Assembly: GCA_963576785.1 (NCBI GenBank)
Contig: OY756140.1
Location: 186,001-250,000, forward strand
Length of the DNA stretch: 64,000 nt
Direction of reading: 5' to 3'
Source of the DNA: Chlorophyllum brunneum
Taxonomy: Eukaryota; Basidiomycota; Agaricomycetes; Agaricales; Agaricaceae
The notes beneath the pieces are model-generated. The model was given only the letters and a program-made list of their open reading frames with translations. It did no database searches and was not told the origin of the DNA. Within the stretch, counting starts at the first letter, position 1. Every line of letters starts with the position of its first letter. Made by a program: the position numbers and the translations under genes. This document shows, in pieces, positions 21,504 to 35,174 of the stretch.

Positions 21504-22944
21504 TGGCTGGATATGACTTTATCATCGTCAAGGGTGAGATTATCTTTCCCTTTGTTGCATACGCTTCTGACGACAAGCAAATTTAGAAAGGATACCGGGA
21601 GTTTTTGACCCATTCAATGATACCCTCCTCTGATCACCTTGTCACCTCTTACTTGCATTGGACGATACACTATACTTCTCCTAATCGACACTAACCAAAC
21701 TCCATCGCCCCCACTTGGTTCAATCCCATACATGTTGGCCAGTCCTTCCCAATCCTCGACCCACCTTTCCCACCCGACCCGATGGAAGATGTTTAAGTCC
21801 AGGCTCTGCACCGCGGATAGGATGGGAACCCCACCCCACTTTGAAACACCTCTCAACCATCCGATGAAAAACTTGTCTCCGAGTTGAAAAACGGGTGGCG
21901 CAAAGGATGACGTCCATCTACATCGGGGACGTACTCGGTCCCTGCTAGTGCTATCACGCCTACGCAGTGTCAACTAATCAATCTGTTGGGTTGATGACAC
22001 GGTGATTATCTGCCGAGTTTGTGGCGTGACGTTTTTCGATTCTCCCTTTGTGATGAGGATCAAGAAAGGCGATGCTTGATAGCGGTTGACCCGAATATTG
22101 TTTGGAGTGGTTTAACTAAATGGTTTGGTATACCGGGTGTTCTGGCCTTTCGTCTTTTGACATTTGGTTTTTTGATTTGAGCAATATCGCTGTGCTATTC
22201 TGTTCTTCATTGTGGTTATAAGTATTTTTGTTTTGGCAAAAACGCTTGCAGTTGACAAGTTTTTATCATGTACAATATTATACCTTACGATTCGAACCCA
22301 AATAATTACCTCTCCTCTTGGATATATGAAAAAACCTGGTGCACATGGATTTATTAGTATACTCCGCCCTGTTCCCAAGCGCAAGTTGGAATGACAGATC
22401 TCAGACGCTGTATATCCGTAATGTATATACCCCGACGTACCACCAATGATCAACTCATCATCGCACCCGGCGGCGGTGTAACCTTTCACAAAGAAGCTCT
22501 TGGATCGCTTCGTAAAGACCGAGCCGTGTTCTATTTGCTCAATCTGGTGAACGTAAATCGGGTTCTTCGATGTGAGCATGGGAGTCTTCGGAGACTGTGT
22601 ATCCGCTTCGAAGTGGATATTTATGGTGATGGCCCAAAAATATTGCGGGTTCTGAAGAATGGGTGATTGCTCTTGGGGTTCGTAGGGCATACTTCTGAGG
22701 TTGGGACTAGGTCTTGATGTTGAGTGTTATTGATAGATCATGAAGCGGGACTGGGTCGGGTGTGTATGTCGAATGAGGCAGGTATCATTGGTAGGTACGT
22801 ATGCGTACAATCGTGGTATAGTTAACATGTCAGAGTCATAGGAAATGCGATGTTGTCCGAATTCCTAAAAGGGATCCTTAAATATCGTGATTGTCGTAAA
22901 AAGACCATCAAGGTCATGAGAAACGAAACAAAAAAAAAAAAAAT
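21504..22944. other. Intergenic region with unassigned open frames
   Basis: A 119-codon minus frame at 21614-21973 (contains FFIGWLRGVSKWGGVPILSA) and a 192-codon minus frame at 22112-22690 are open. Neither shows a family match, a signal peptide or paralogues. Overlapping frames on the other strand are also open. The AT-rich second half contains poly-A at 22930-22942. Confidence 0.25.
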
Positions 22945-23793
22945 TCAATCCATTCCGGTGCTAATCTGTTTTCGTAGTTGTTCAAACTTTCGACCTTCAC
23001 CTTCAGCCCTTTCCATAGTTTTCACGAGTTTATCTTCTCTCGTTTGAAGTCTTTTTTCCATTCCGAGGATTAATAATCGGACTTGTTCGATATGGGCAAG
23101 AGTTTGTTGACGATCCATTGTGGGGAGTCGGGAATTTGTTTTGGGAGAGGTGGCGCTGGTGGGAGTTGGTATGGAAGGTGAAGTGATGCTCATAGGAGAT
23201 GATGATGAGAGTGTTCTTCCGTGTCCTAGTCGTGTTGTGATAGGAACTGGTGCAATGTCGAGAGAGGACTATGTTGGAATTGAGAAAAGGGTCGGAAACT
23301 AGGAGGGATGGGTTAACTTACTTGCCAGTTCTCGCCAGCGAGTTTGGAAAGTGCTTGTTCGAGCATTTTCTCTCGTTGTTTAGCTCTACAAGAACAGAAA
23401 CATCAAAAACTGTTCTTGCGGAAGTATGTATACATACCTATCCAGTTCTGCCATACATCTCTCGTTTTCTCTTTGAGTTCCTTGCAACAACAGATCAAGG
23501 TTCTTGTACTCCTTTTCGAGTTCTTGGATTTGTTGTACCGGAGGCCGCTGAGCAAGTTGAGCTTGGAGAATCTGGATTTGAGTTTGTAACTAAATCAACC
23601 AATAGGATATCAGCTCTTGTAAGAGAAGGCATCAAGTGAAACGTACTCGGTCGTTCTCCCTATCCTTCTCAAGAAGTTGACGTCGAAGAACATCTTCATT
23701 GGTCTCGTCTCCTTCTCTTAGAGCACCAAGGTCATCAGCTGCGAGTGCGATAGAGGGTCGTGCATAGTGTTTAACTGATTGTGTCCGCTTCAT
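22945..23793 (-). CDS. Coiled-coil protein of unknown function
   Basis: Four predicted exons, complement(22945..23268, 23322..23385, 23438..23589, 23647..23793), 228 aa. All introns are 52-57 bp with good borders. Two charged helical regions are visible: residues about 35-120 (DVLRRQLLEKDRENDRLQTQ, then ELEKEYKNLDLLLQGTQREN) and 170-225 (HIEQVRLLILGMEKRLQTRE). A Ser/Thr/Pro-rich linker (SSSSPMSITSPSIPTPTSA) joins them. Heptad-like Leu spacing suggests a dimeric coiled coil. No known family was recognised. It is divergent from SNF1. Confidence 0.68.
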
Positions 23794-24139
23794 TGTCCTA
23801 TGTGGTGGAGGAGAGTCTGGTTGCCTCGTTGCTCTTTCCTGGCTTTGCTGCGCGACTGAACCGACGCGAGGTAATCACGTGTGTGGTGATATTCAGGCAA
23901 TCACGTGAAGTAAATCCCCACTCGATACTCAGGTCGTATCTGCTATTGCTTGCCAGTAATGCAACAGAACCATGAATATAGTTGTATTATCTGGCGCAAC
24001 TCTCTATATAACAAATCGAACCGCCCACTGCCGTTCAACTTTCCGATAACCAGGTGCTCCAACCCTGGATCGCGCCAAACAAGGCCACGCAAAGATATCC
24101 ATTCCATAACTTATCATCCGCCACCATTTCTCCCCACCC

Positions 24140-26397
<2,258 letters not shown>

Positions 26398-27535
26398 CTG
26401 GGTACGTTTAATGCCTTGTCATATATCAGGTGTACATGTATTTGTATGTATAATTCTCTTGCGACTTGATGTAGCAAAGTCATGTAGGATACTAACTGTG
26501 TAGAGAATATCCCTGAGCGTTTCACAGCTGATATAATATCATATCCATCACATTTACCTCTCATGCACACTGCGACTCGGGGGTTGGGTGATGTTTATAG
26601 CGTTACCTAAATTCGTGACCTACGTTTTCTGCTTGGCCGACTGGTCGCCATCACTTCTACCTAACTCACTGTCGATCAATCCATCATACATCATTTCATC
26701 ATGCACTGCCATTGTGCGAATAACCACAACGACAAGTTAAAATGTAACACATTCTCGTATATCAGTGGATTAATGTAACTTTACCAAGCAACTAAATGAC
26801 AAAACTTGTGCTTCTTACTCTCACAAGTCGTCAAAATGAAGTCTGTTTGGGTTTTTTGGTTAGATTGTGTTGATTTTGAATTGACGCTAGCCAAGGGATT
26901 TGTGTATATAATTTGTTGAATTGGGAGTGCTTTTCCTCGACGACGGGTTTGGTTTCTTCGGTGGAGTTGGTAGAGCCACTGGGTTAAGTCACTAGCGTGA
27001 GTGTGTGTGTGTGTCGGATCTGGGCAGTGCAGTAGATCATGATCAGTCAGTCGCTAAGACGCTATGAAAGACAGTAGTAACTTCAAGCGTGGGGATTAAC
27101 CAAAAAAAGTCCCATATTTAACATTTATTCAATAGCTTGATTGTCGCCATCCCTACTAAGTTGACATTTCTTCTTTATGCTATCTTCTGCTCAGTGTTGA
27201 CTCCAACGCAATATACTCGTATCCACACCGGAATAGAAGTAGTATGCAGAAAGCTTTTTTGCTATTTTCGAGTCTCGGTCGTGATGTAGCCTGGGAGTGG
27301 GATGGAGAAGGAAGTTATAAGATGGGTTCATTGGAGGGTGGGGAAGATACCAGTCCAACCATCCACATTTCCTTTTTTTTCATACGTTCGAGTTAGACCT
27401 GGTGTCTTTTTGCAGTTGATCCTACCGTTTTTTTTTTTTGCCAAGCTCAACTTCGTTCACCAGTTGCTACATATTTTTGTCCAGGCTAGTTCCTGCTTTT
27501 TTTGATTTGCAGTCGATTTTTTCGTTCTAGTCAAG
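26398..27535. other. Intergenic region with a short GT microsatellite
   Basis: No gene is supported. A (GT)7 run lies at 27001-27014. Long T tracts near 27366 and 27430 precede the secreted protein gene and probably belong to its leader. Confidence 0.4.
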
Positions 27536-29215
27536 ATGACTCGTGTGTTTGGATATATTCTTGCCCTCGTTTGTGTTTCGACCTATGTTACTGCTCGTAA
27601 GTTATGTCGTTTCGAGGTGGTGTGCACGATACTTACGTTTGTCTTGACGTTGACAGTCCCTGTCGAGCCGCGTCAAATTGGCGGTCCCAAGTGTACCGTT
27701 GCTCGTCTGAAGATAGTTGGTGCTCTTCGTCAGTCGACAACCGCTGTCAACAAGCTCGCTTCTTCGAGGTAAGCAACTGATCTTCAGCTTGACGAAGATA
27801 GTGTGTGCTCATCGGAGAATTCTAGTGATCCTAATGTAGCTGATGCGGCTACAACTGCGCAAGGAGGATTGCAAGGAGCTTCCGCCGCTATCAAGACGAT
27901 TGCTGGTGCTCTTCTCACTGGCCAGCAGTCCCCTGCGGACGCTAGGGATCAAGTTGCCCAAGGCTTGCTTACAGCTCAATCGGCATTGAGCAATGTCACA
28001 TCGTGAGCCATAAAAAAAATAAGTCAATGTGATAACTGATTGAGGGACTGGATTATAGTACCGATAGTGCCACTACTACTTTAATCCAGAACGCGCAATC
28101 GAAGGTGGAGAACACGATTAGTGACGGTCAAGATGTTATAACCGATTGCGGGGGTGGAGGTGCTGATGCTGGTGCAACGGCTACAGCTACTGACACTGCT
28201 GGTGCTGGTGCATCGGCTACAGCTAGTGACAATACTGGCTCCGCTGACGCTACTGGTACCGATACCAGCGACACCTCTGTCTCTTCTACTGCTGTCGACA
28301 ATGGCTCTGATGCTACTTTGACATCGTCGGCCTTGTCTTCGACGGCAACTGACTCATCTTCAACTGACTCATCTTCGACTGACACGTCTTCAACGTCGAC
28401 TGATTCGTCTTCCGCTGACACGTCTTCCGCTGATTCGTCCTCTGCTGATTCGTCTTCCGCTGGTTCCACTTCGGATACGGGTAGCGCGGATGGAACCGAC
28501 AACACCACCACGAATGGAACCGACGACAACACTACCAGTGATACATCGACAACTGGCAATACTTCATCCAACAACAATGTGTAAGTGTTAGATCTCCGAT
28601 CATGAGAGAAACTTTTACTCATATAAAATCCAGTAACCAAGGCTTCGGTGGCTTTCGCAATAGCCGTAAGTTCAATTATTCTGGTATGGGATGAAAAGGG
28701 ACCTGAAGTGCCTTGTTGTAGGAATCTTCGGCAAACGTCAGGTAGGCGGCGTCGCCTGTAATATCGCTCGTTTCCAGACCGTCGGTAAACTTGCTCAATC
28801 GTCGGCGGCCGTCAAATCGGTTAAGAGCGCCGCTTCTGGGTAAGGTCTTGTCGTCAAAAAAGGATAGTGTTTTAACAAGCTGAATACAGTGATGCCGCTA
28901 CCGCAGCTGCAGCGGACCAGGCCACCACGGCTCTCAGCAGCGCGAAGGGTGCAATTGCGAAGATTGCTGTAGCATTGGTTGCTGGACAGAAGTCTCCTCC
29001 CGCAAATCGTGACCAGGTGGAGGCGGGACTGAACGACGCCATGACTGCTCTTTCCGGTATCAACTCGTAAGTGCCTTGATCTCGGGTGACTTTGCATATG
29101 AGGCTGATTTGCAAAATAAAGGACCGATCCGAACGTGACATCAGCAGTTTCTGCTGCTCAGGACAAAATTTCGGGCACTCTCACAGTCGGACAAAAAGTC
29201 GTTAGCGAATGTTAG
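27536..29215 (+). CDS. Secreted two-domain protein, internally duplicated, Ser/Thr/Asp linker
   Basis: Eight predicted exons, 27536..27596, 27657..27768, 27826..28002, 28059..28580, 28634..28665, 28722..28839, 28890..29066, 29122..29215, 430 aa. A signal peptide covers residues 1-20. Domain 1 runs from Cys33 to Cys147 and domain 2 from Cys314 to the final residue Cys430. Both start after RQ(I/V)GG and share A-R---VG-L-QS--AV, AGQ/TGQ-SP---RDQV--GL, and a terminal helix ending in Cys. Exons 3 and 7 are both 177 nt with the same phases, so the gene grew by internal duplication. The linker (about 150-295) is Ser/Thr/Asp-rich and likely O-glycosylated. A KR site precedes domain 2. The all-helical domains recall hydrophobic-surface-binding or cell-wall mannoproteins, but this is not certain. 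Confidence 0.78.
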
Positions 29216-29353
29216 GTAATTCTTTAAAGAACGGTAGAGTACGTAGCATCTGTATTAACTCACCTTTGTGGTGGTTGGATGGACTATTGCATTACGTTGA
29301 TGTCAAGAACAAAGACATATCAACAAACTCACTTCTTGCAACAACCCTCATCC

Positions 29354-30065
29354 ATGCTGAGCCTGAGAACTGCGATACGTTCTCGTTCTCGCCTAGGCCT
29401 CAATGTGATATCCGTCCATACTCGAAGTTATCGCCCGACACCCCGTTGCTTTTACCAGCCTGTTGTGCAACCATATACGTGGCAAGCGCGTCTATGGTAT
29501 CGGCCAGATGGAATTCCGCGGTCGAAATGGAAAGGCGCATTCTACGGTAGGCCACAAGAATGGTGGCACAAGAAAATAAAACTGACTTCGCCTCCCAGTG
29601 ACTGCAGCGTGCTCCCTGCTACTTGTATACCAATCATTAGCAGAAGCCATCGACCAAATTTATCTCCTTTCCTTTCTCATCCAAGTTCAGCGTGTTGATA
29701 CCAAGTATTCCCTTTACGATCTCTCCAATGCTGAGGACCTACTAGCTTTACTTTCCCAAGTCGTGAAATGTGTACCGGACGAGCTTGACAATAGGGACAT
29801 CGACCAGTTTACTCAAGCTGTGCAGCAATTGATGAAAATATCGCCTGAGCTTCAGGGATATATTCGAGAGCAGCTAGAAGAGCTTCACAAAGTGATTACA
29901 CAAGATCCAGACCAGCCTCCTTTGGACACCGCGGAGGCGGCACTTGAGACGTTGAGGAACCTTTCGGAGCATTTGATGGAAGTGTGGCAGAAGGCTGAAG
30001 GAGTCACCATTGGGTTGAAAGACCAGAAACCCGACGACGGAGAGACGTACGGGGTGGTTGGATAG
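29354..30065 (+). CDS. Probable mitochondrial single-pass membrane protein, unknown
   Basis: Two predicted exons, 29354..29546 and 29599..30065, 219 aa, with a 52-bp intron. The first 35 residues are Arg/Ser-rich without acids (LRTAIRSRSRLGLNVISVHT), as in a mitochondrial presequence. One hydrophobic helix follows at about residues 64-85 (YVTAACSLLLVYQSLAEA). The rest is an acidic, helical domain (LSNAEDLLALLSQVVKCVPD, and LEELHKVITQDPDQPPLDTA). No family is recognised. It is convergent with the UstYa-type gene, whose stop lies 118 bp away. Confidence 0.6.
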
Positions 30066-30182
30066 GTGAGTACATGCACAACTCTATTTAATATACATAT
30101 TAAGTTATTCTAATTTCAGTTTTCTATATAATATCTAGTGTACAGACATCTGGAAACGAGCTCTCTATGCTCATAGTTCGCA

Positions 30183-30887
30183 TTAATCCGGATCGTGCCA
30201 CGCGATGTTGTGCGCGACACGAAATTCCTCCCATTCAATCCATTTATCCTTCATGAACTCGTACGAAGGCTTCCAGTCGATGCACGTATGTGTGGCGCCT
30301 ATTCTCTCTACCGTGAAGTTTCTTTGCGTGAAGTCGCCCGGTTCCAGCGTGACATCCGCCGAACAGAGCGTCCACTGCCGCAGATAGTTGTAACAGTGGT
30401 GTATGTGCCTCTTTCTTGAACGTCCGATGCGGTGCCAACCTTTCGCCAATGCCCCTCTCATTCCTCGAAGACAGTGTAGCTGGTGGAACATGGCGACTGC
30501 AAACATCCGCTTCTTGTCTCCTAGACGAACATGCCCGTCGCCTACCGTTGCCGTCCATAACCATTCGTCCTCTGCCTCTGGTTCTGTCACACCATAGTGC
30601 ACACTCTCCTGTACCGTCATCTTTACATACTCCTCTGGTACTGGGAGTCGCCTGGGATGGTCTGCCCCAACGAGACCTATTGATAAGTTTGTGAATATTT
30701 TCCTGGCCCTTTAACGGAGATAAAACTCACTATATGTTTCGAGTGTAGGCTTATGAAGCGACCTCCGCAATTCTAGATCTCTCGATAATTTGACGTCCCT
30801 CGCTAGTTGGGAAAGAGACGCGGTCAAGTACAATGATGTCGCACCCAGTACAAACACCAGCACGAAGTTGATGCCGTTTCGCATCAT
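30183..30887 (-). CDS. UstYa-family (DUF3328) protein with both HXXHC motifs
   Basis: Two predicted exons, complement(30183..30676, 30731..30887), 216 aa, with a 54-bp intron. An N-terminal membrane anchor lies at residues 7-27 (NFVLVFVLGATSLYLTASL). The DUF3328 landmarks follow: TVQESVHYG, GDGHVRLG, FAVAMFHQLHCLR (first HXXHC, about 117-121), HIHHCYNYLRQWTLCSADVT (second HXXHC, about 143-147) and THTCIDWKP. UstYa proteins are oxidases or cyclases acting on ribosomal peptides such as ustiloxin and on some other fungal metabolites. Both motifs are intact here, so it looks catalytically competent. The start ATG at 30887 could instead be the adjacent one at 30884. Confidence 0.88.
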
Positions 30888-31502
30888 GCTATGGTTGCCC
30901 TGAACAGAGAAGGGACCAGATGATATAAGTCTTGTCCATAGCGCACAGCCCCATATAGATGGATAGAAATGCCCTGCCCTGTGCTGTTGTCAGCAACGAC
31001 CTTGATGTAAGTCTATACGGGCGTCTCTCACGATGCTGTACACATCAGTAATGATTAACTATACCCGCCCCAGGGACCGCCCTTATACCTCGATCTGGCT
31101 GAACGATCCACCCGCCTTGACCGCTTGATGGTTTACTACTCGTTTCAACTCCCTCCTTATCGAACTCCCAGTAATGTTCGGACATTTCCGACAAGTGTAT
31201 CGTGCTAACGTCCCGCCCGCGTGGTTTCATCCGGAGTCAATACGTGGCATTAACACTTGGATTTGCTGCGGACAGGCAAAGGAATGCTGTTTCAGAATCG
31301 TCATTTGAGTCACGTCGACTGTTGTTCTCATGCTCATGACCAATGAACGCGGGAGCAAGAACCTATTTTTGGTATTGATGGTGGTGACAAGCACCGAATA
31401 TCCAACAGGGCAAATCTCGGTAGTTGGAAATCTATATGTGCCACGAAACAGTGCTTTCCGCCCCCTTCATCTCTTACCACCACTACCGACGCCTTGCTCG
31501 CA
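30888..31502. other. Divergent promoter region between UstYa-type and But2-like genes
   Basis: This 615-bp region lies between divergently transcribed accessory genes. No gene is supported in it. A shared promoter would fit co-regulation, which the sequence alone cannot show. Confidence 0.35.
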
Positions 31503-32489
31503 ATGCGCGACGATTCCTTTGAAGAATACTCGCTATTACCCAAAGACGGGACCGTGCCTGATGAAGGTGAGATTTAATGGTCATGTTGTGGCCTGTACGA
31601 TGTTCATGCTACCCATTTTTCAGGTTATCAGCGGACCCAAAGACCTACTTCCTCTAGAATTCCAGTATGGATGGTCACGCTAGTCGCGATTTTCATTGTG
31701 ATAGATATCTTCATCTACTTCCGGATTGGCCATTCTTTGCTAGGGATGGATACGAAACCTGCAGAGTTGCCGATTCGGTATCCATACATTGGTCTGGACG
31801 AGATGTACAGTTCATCGGATGCGACGCCTTCGAAAATGGAGCCAATTGTGAATGTCCCAGTCTTGGCAACTCAAATTAGTCGAGCAGAACCGGACAAAGT
31901 ATTTCCGGTGGATACACATCAACACCTAAGCGACTATGGGACACTTTCACCCCCAGACCGCAATCTACGCGTATCTGTCTACGTGAGTCATACATTCCTC
32001 ACGGTATGATATTTTTTGACGTCGTTTACTAGATGCACACTATCGCACAGTTTCATATCCTTGATTGGGGAATGGAGAAGTGTGCGCTTACTGTTCGATT
32101 ACCTTCGTGGGACGCGGTGTTACCACATGAATACGAAGTGCAGGATATCCGAGGAACAGTTCGCTTAGACATTTGTGAAATTGATGCGCCGCGCCCACTT
32201 AACGCCCTGGACCTGACATGGAAGAAGCGACCGAAGTGCACCAAACATACTGGAACTATGGATGCCAGGGTGGGAGAGGAAGTTCAACTGGAACCCTTCG
32301 CATGTCAAACGGGAACATTCAGGGCGTTTGAAGTCTCCTGTGCTCCTGATACGCCAAACTGTGGTGTGAATGTTTGGTCCAATCATAATGATACTTGGGG
32401 TTCGTTTTGTTCCGTTTCTGTTTCGGTGATGTTTATTGACATAACTCTTTTTTTCAGGCTTGTACTTGACACAATATCAAACTGCATGA
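31503..32489 (+). CDS. Single-pass membrane protein with But2-like C-terminal domain
   Basis: Four predicted exons, 31503..31566, 31624..31982, 32033..32399, 32458..32489, 273 aa. A short acidic cytosolic N-terminus (EEYSLLPKDGT) precedes one transmembrane helix at about residues 37-60 (MVTLVAIFIVIDIFIYFRIG). A large, probably extracytoplasmic, domain follows. Its later part is beta-rich with conserved Trp/Cys spacing (WGMEKCALTVRLPSW, EPFACQTGTFRAFEVSC), resembling the fungal But2 C-terminal domain. Such proteins are common in Agaricomycetes and have no known role. It starts 615 bp from the UstYa-type gene, divergently. Confidence 0.68.
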
Positions 32490-32644
32490 TGTGTTTTAAC
32501 ATTTGCATTGGACGTTTATTTTCAACATTTCATTTATCAATGTACTGTAGCTTGTGTATTATCTTTCTGGTCAAGGTATACAAATGTATCAATCATTTAG
32601 ATGCAACAGATCCATATACTGCAATGCTTGAGCCCAGGCAATGT

Positions 32645-33028
32645 CTAATCATCGTCATCCTCTTTGGGATCGACTCTCAAGAATAAAACTTCAATTGGAC
32701 CTAATCCCAGTGTAACATGTCCGTGGTCGGTTGGCTTCGGATGAGTTGCATGTAGAGAGGGGGTCGGGGTATGGTGGATTTCTGCTATATTTCTGGTCAG
32801 CCGGGGATCTCGCTTTAGAAGTAGAAGTTAGCTAACTGTTGGTGTATCCTCCATGCTCTAATAGTACGTCGGGTTCCGAAGATGGTACTACATATGGAAG
32901 GAGGGTCAAAACAACATTTCTGGATCGGAAGAATAGTGTTACTTACATGGACGAGTATGAAGAGGGAGTGCACTCGTGCTACCTGCCAGAAGGAAAACAT
33001 AGAATAACGGTGTAACGAGGAGCTTCAT
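32645..33028 (-). CDS. Very small secreted protein
   Basis: Three predicted exons, complement(32645..32784, 32837..32887, 32947..33028), 90 aa. It begins with a strong signal peptide (LLVTPLFYVFLLAGSTSA, residues 3-20). The mature 70 residues are Pro/His-rich (HHTPTPSLHATHPKPTDHGH) and end in a hydrophobic strand followed by an acidic tail, LRVDPKEDDDD. There are no cysteines. All splice borders are GT-AG and the frame is maintained through each join, which supports reality. No family is recognised. It could be a secreted peptide precursor or effector-like protein. Confidence 0.55.
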
Positions 33029-33722
33029 GGTAATCCGGAGAAAGAATATTGAAATTGACTGTACCGAACCTCCGAGTCTCACCTTATAACCCATGCACTC
33101 CCCTCTACTTGGGTCGATCGTACCATTCTATAGGGCTGTTCTTGGCTCGTATGATTCGAAAGGACAATAAATTACGCTTGATTTAGATGCACATAAGGCT
33201 TAAGCTATATGCCACTCGCACTCAACAGACCTTGCTTAAATTATCTTCTTAGCAGCTCAACCTCAGTTTGAGAGACAAGAGACTGTTGTACATGAAGAGT
33301 TAACATGTAATATTTATTCCGGATGACACCAGTTGACTGATGACAACGTCATACTGCGAAAAGGTAAACCTGTGCTAGGAGAGCTCCCCTTTCGCATCTG
33401 CGAAGTCTTTTGACGGGAGAGGAATTTTGGCTACTGAGGCACAGCCGTACTGCTCAAAATATGTTCCTACTACTATCTCGAATCCGTTCGAGGACATAGA
33501 ATGATGTGTGATTTTCACTCACAAGTCGGACTACTTAAGATAGATTACAGCCCTGGCTCTAAATATATATTTATAATGGCGAAGAGCATTTGAATGTTAA
33601 TTCTGCAAATGTGGGTATTGTGTTATTTTACTGTTTACTATATACTGTTGATTTTGCGAACTATAATACAGAAAGCTAAACAAATGAAGGAAAGGGACTA
33701 AGTCGCAGCCTGATACGTTCGA
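33029..33722. other. Intergenic region
   Basis: This lies between two minus-strand genes. Nothing coding is convincing. It holds the promoter of the small secreted gene, including TTATAAGG on the minus strand near 33082-33089. Confidence 0.35.
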
Positions 33723-35174
33723 CTATACGCTCAGCTTGGCACTACTACTATTGACATGCCACTTTGACCACTTCTCCGTTGGAGAACCAGCGAACGTACT
33801 ACCGGAACTCTCCTGCGGACTTGCGCTATTGTCATCCATGGACCCTACTACGAACTTGGTCACCATCCGATTCGGTAGTTCTACTGCTGCCTTGTTCGCA
33901 GATCTAGGTCCTCGTTCAAACATCACCGTACTCTCGGCTTGTGTGATCATATTCCGCTGCCACGCCTTGCCACTAACGACTCGAAGGACAATAAGTTGCG
34001 GGCATATGCACTATATAGGATCAAATGATAAGTATCGTGTACCAGGATGTTTAATGATATGACCCAGACTGACTGTAAGCTTTGCCCAAACTTGTCCGAA
34101 CCCAATCGAGATGTCGTTTCCCATAGCATATGGGATCAAGAATGTCAGACCTACAATACTATATGGCGCTGCAGATTCAGCTAAAATCGCAACGACGTTC
34201 GTGTACATCCGCGAACTGTCCTTTCCCAATACTCTGCTGATTGCTCTTGATAGTCGAAGAAGGCGAACAGAGATGAGTATGGTGACGATGACATTGAGAC
34301 CGATGGTGATCGTGTAGTAGGGAGTGCCGAAGTTAATCGTGCGACCGCCGAAGAAATTTCCACCTGGCTTGCCCGCAATGACGAGTTCAATGATGGATAG
34401 GGCTGTACAAGGATGCGTGTCGTACGTGTGTCAGCTCTATCATAGTTCAGAATGATTGTTTGAACGCAACACACCGAAACCGGCCAAGTACGCCAGTATA
34501 GGGAACACCATGATCCACCAGTTTCCATCCCATATCACATATAGCCGTTGCAACTAATTTAACGATAAAACCATCAGCGTTTGGAGCACTTCACAATGAA
34601 TCAAAAACCAAACCTACCAACAACGCATCCCCCATAAATATCAATGCTACGACTGAAGTCGATGAAAGTGTCTGGTACCATACCGACACCTCCTCCACAA
34701 ACCACCCTGGAACCCCTCCTTCATGGTTTCTCCCCTTTATCCACATGGTTTCTCCCCACACGGCATTCGTTGATACATCAATTGTTAAGAGTAGCAAGAG
34801 AGCAGTACTGTAAAATGCGAAGAATCGCTTTCGCGAACGGGGTAGGGTTGATGATGTGGATAGATGACTCATTGTTGAGAAGTACATCACTAGTTCCACT
34901 CCTACATCATCACAATCAACGTTATCGTCGTGCACAGGTTAATAATGATTATGATTGTAAAATAGAGGGGAGAGTAGGGAGCAGAGAATCGAATGCAGTG
35001 GAGCGCAAAGCATTGACAACATCACAGAAAGGTTGTCAGTACAGCTTCCAGCAACTGTTAGACGCCACACTTTGTAGTGGGCGCACAGCAAGGGGAGGGA
35101 GAGGACATACCATATAAGATCCCACCCATGAAATTCCCAATGTAATACGCATGCTCAAACGCGGGTGTAGCCAT
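33723..35174 (-). CDS. 7-TM membrane protein, second family member
   Basis: Five predicted exons, complement(33723..34010, 34074..34402, 34475..34553, 34618..34901, 35111..35174), 347 aa. The N-terminus reads TPAFEHAYYIGNFMGGILYG. Seven hydrophobic segments follow, including FFAFYSTALLLLLTIDVST, SSTSVVALIFMGDALL, IMVFPILAYLAGFALSIIEL, YYTITIGLNVIVTILISVRL and YSIVGLTFLIPYAMG, then the pattern QLIVLRVVSGKAW. A Ser-rich cytosolic tail ends the protein. This is a common, uncharacterised Agaricomycete family. The first intron (209 bp) is unusually long, so an extra small exon is possible. Confidence 0.75.

Noticed and set aside
21614..21973. 119-codon minus-strand open frame containing GWLRGVSKWGGVPILSA
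   Set aside because: It looks mildly protein-like, but no start context, introns or family could be supported.
22275..22300. tRNA B-box-like GGTTCGAATC on the minus strand
   Set aside because: The flanking bases do not form a T-stem and no acceptor stem or A box is found.
22112..22690. 192-codon minus-strand open frame
   Set aside because: It lies in AT-rich DNA, has no signal peptide, domain or paralogue, and is matched by open frames on the other strand. It is not supported as a gene.
28128..28640. 170-codon minus-strand open frame rich in Val, Glu and Asp
   Set aside because: It is the antisense shadow of the Ser/Thr/Asp-rich linker of the secreted protein at 27536-29215.
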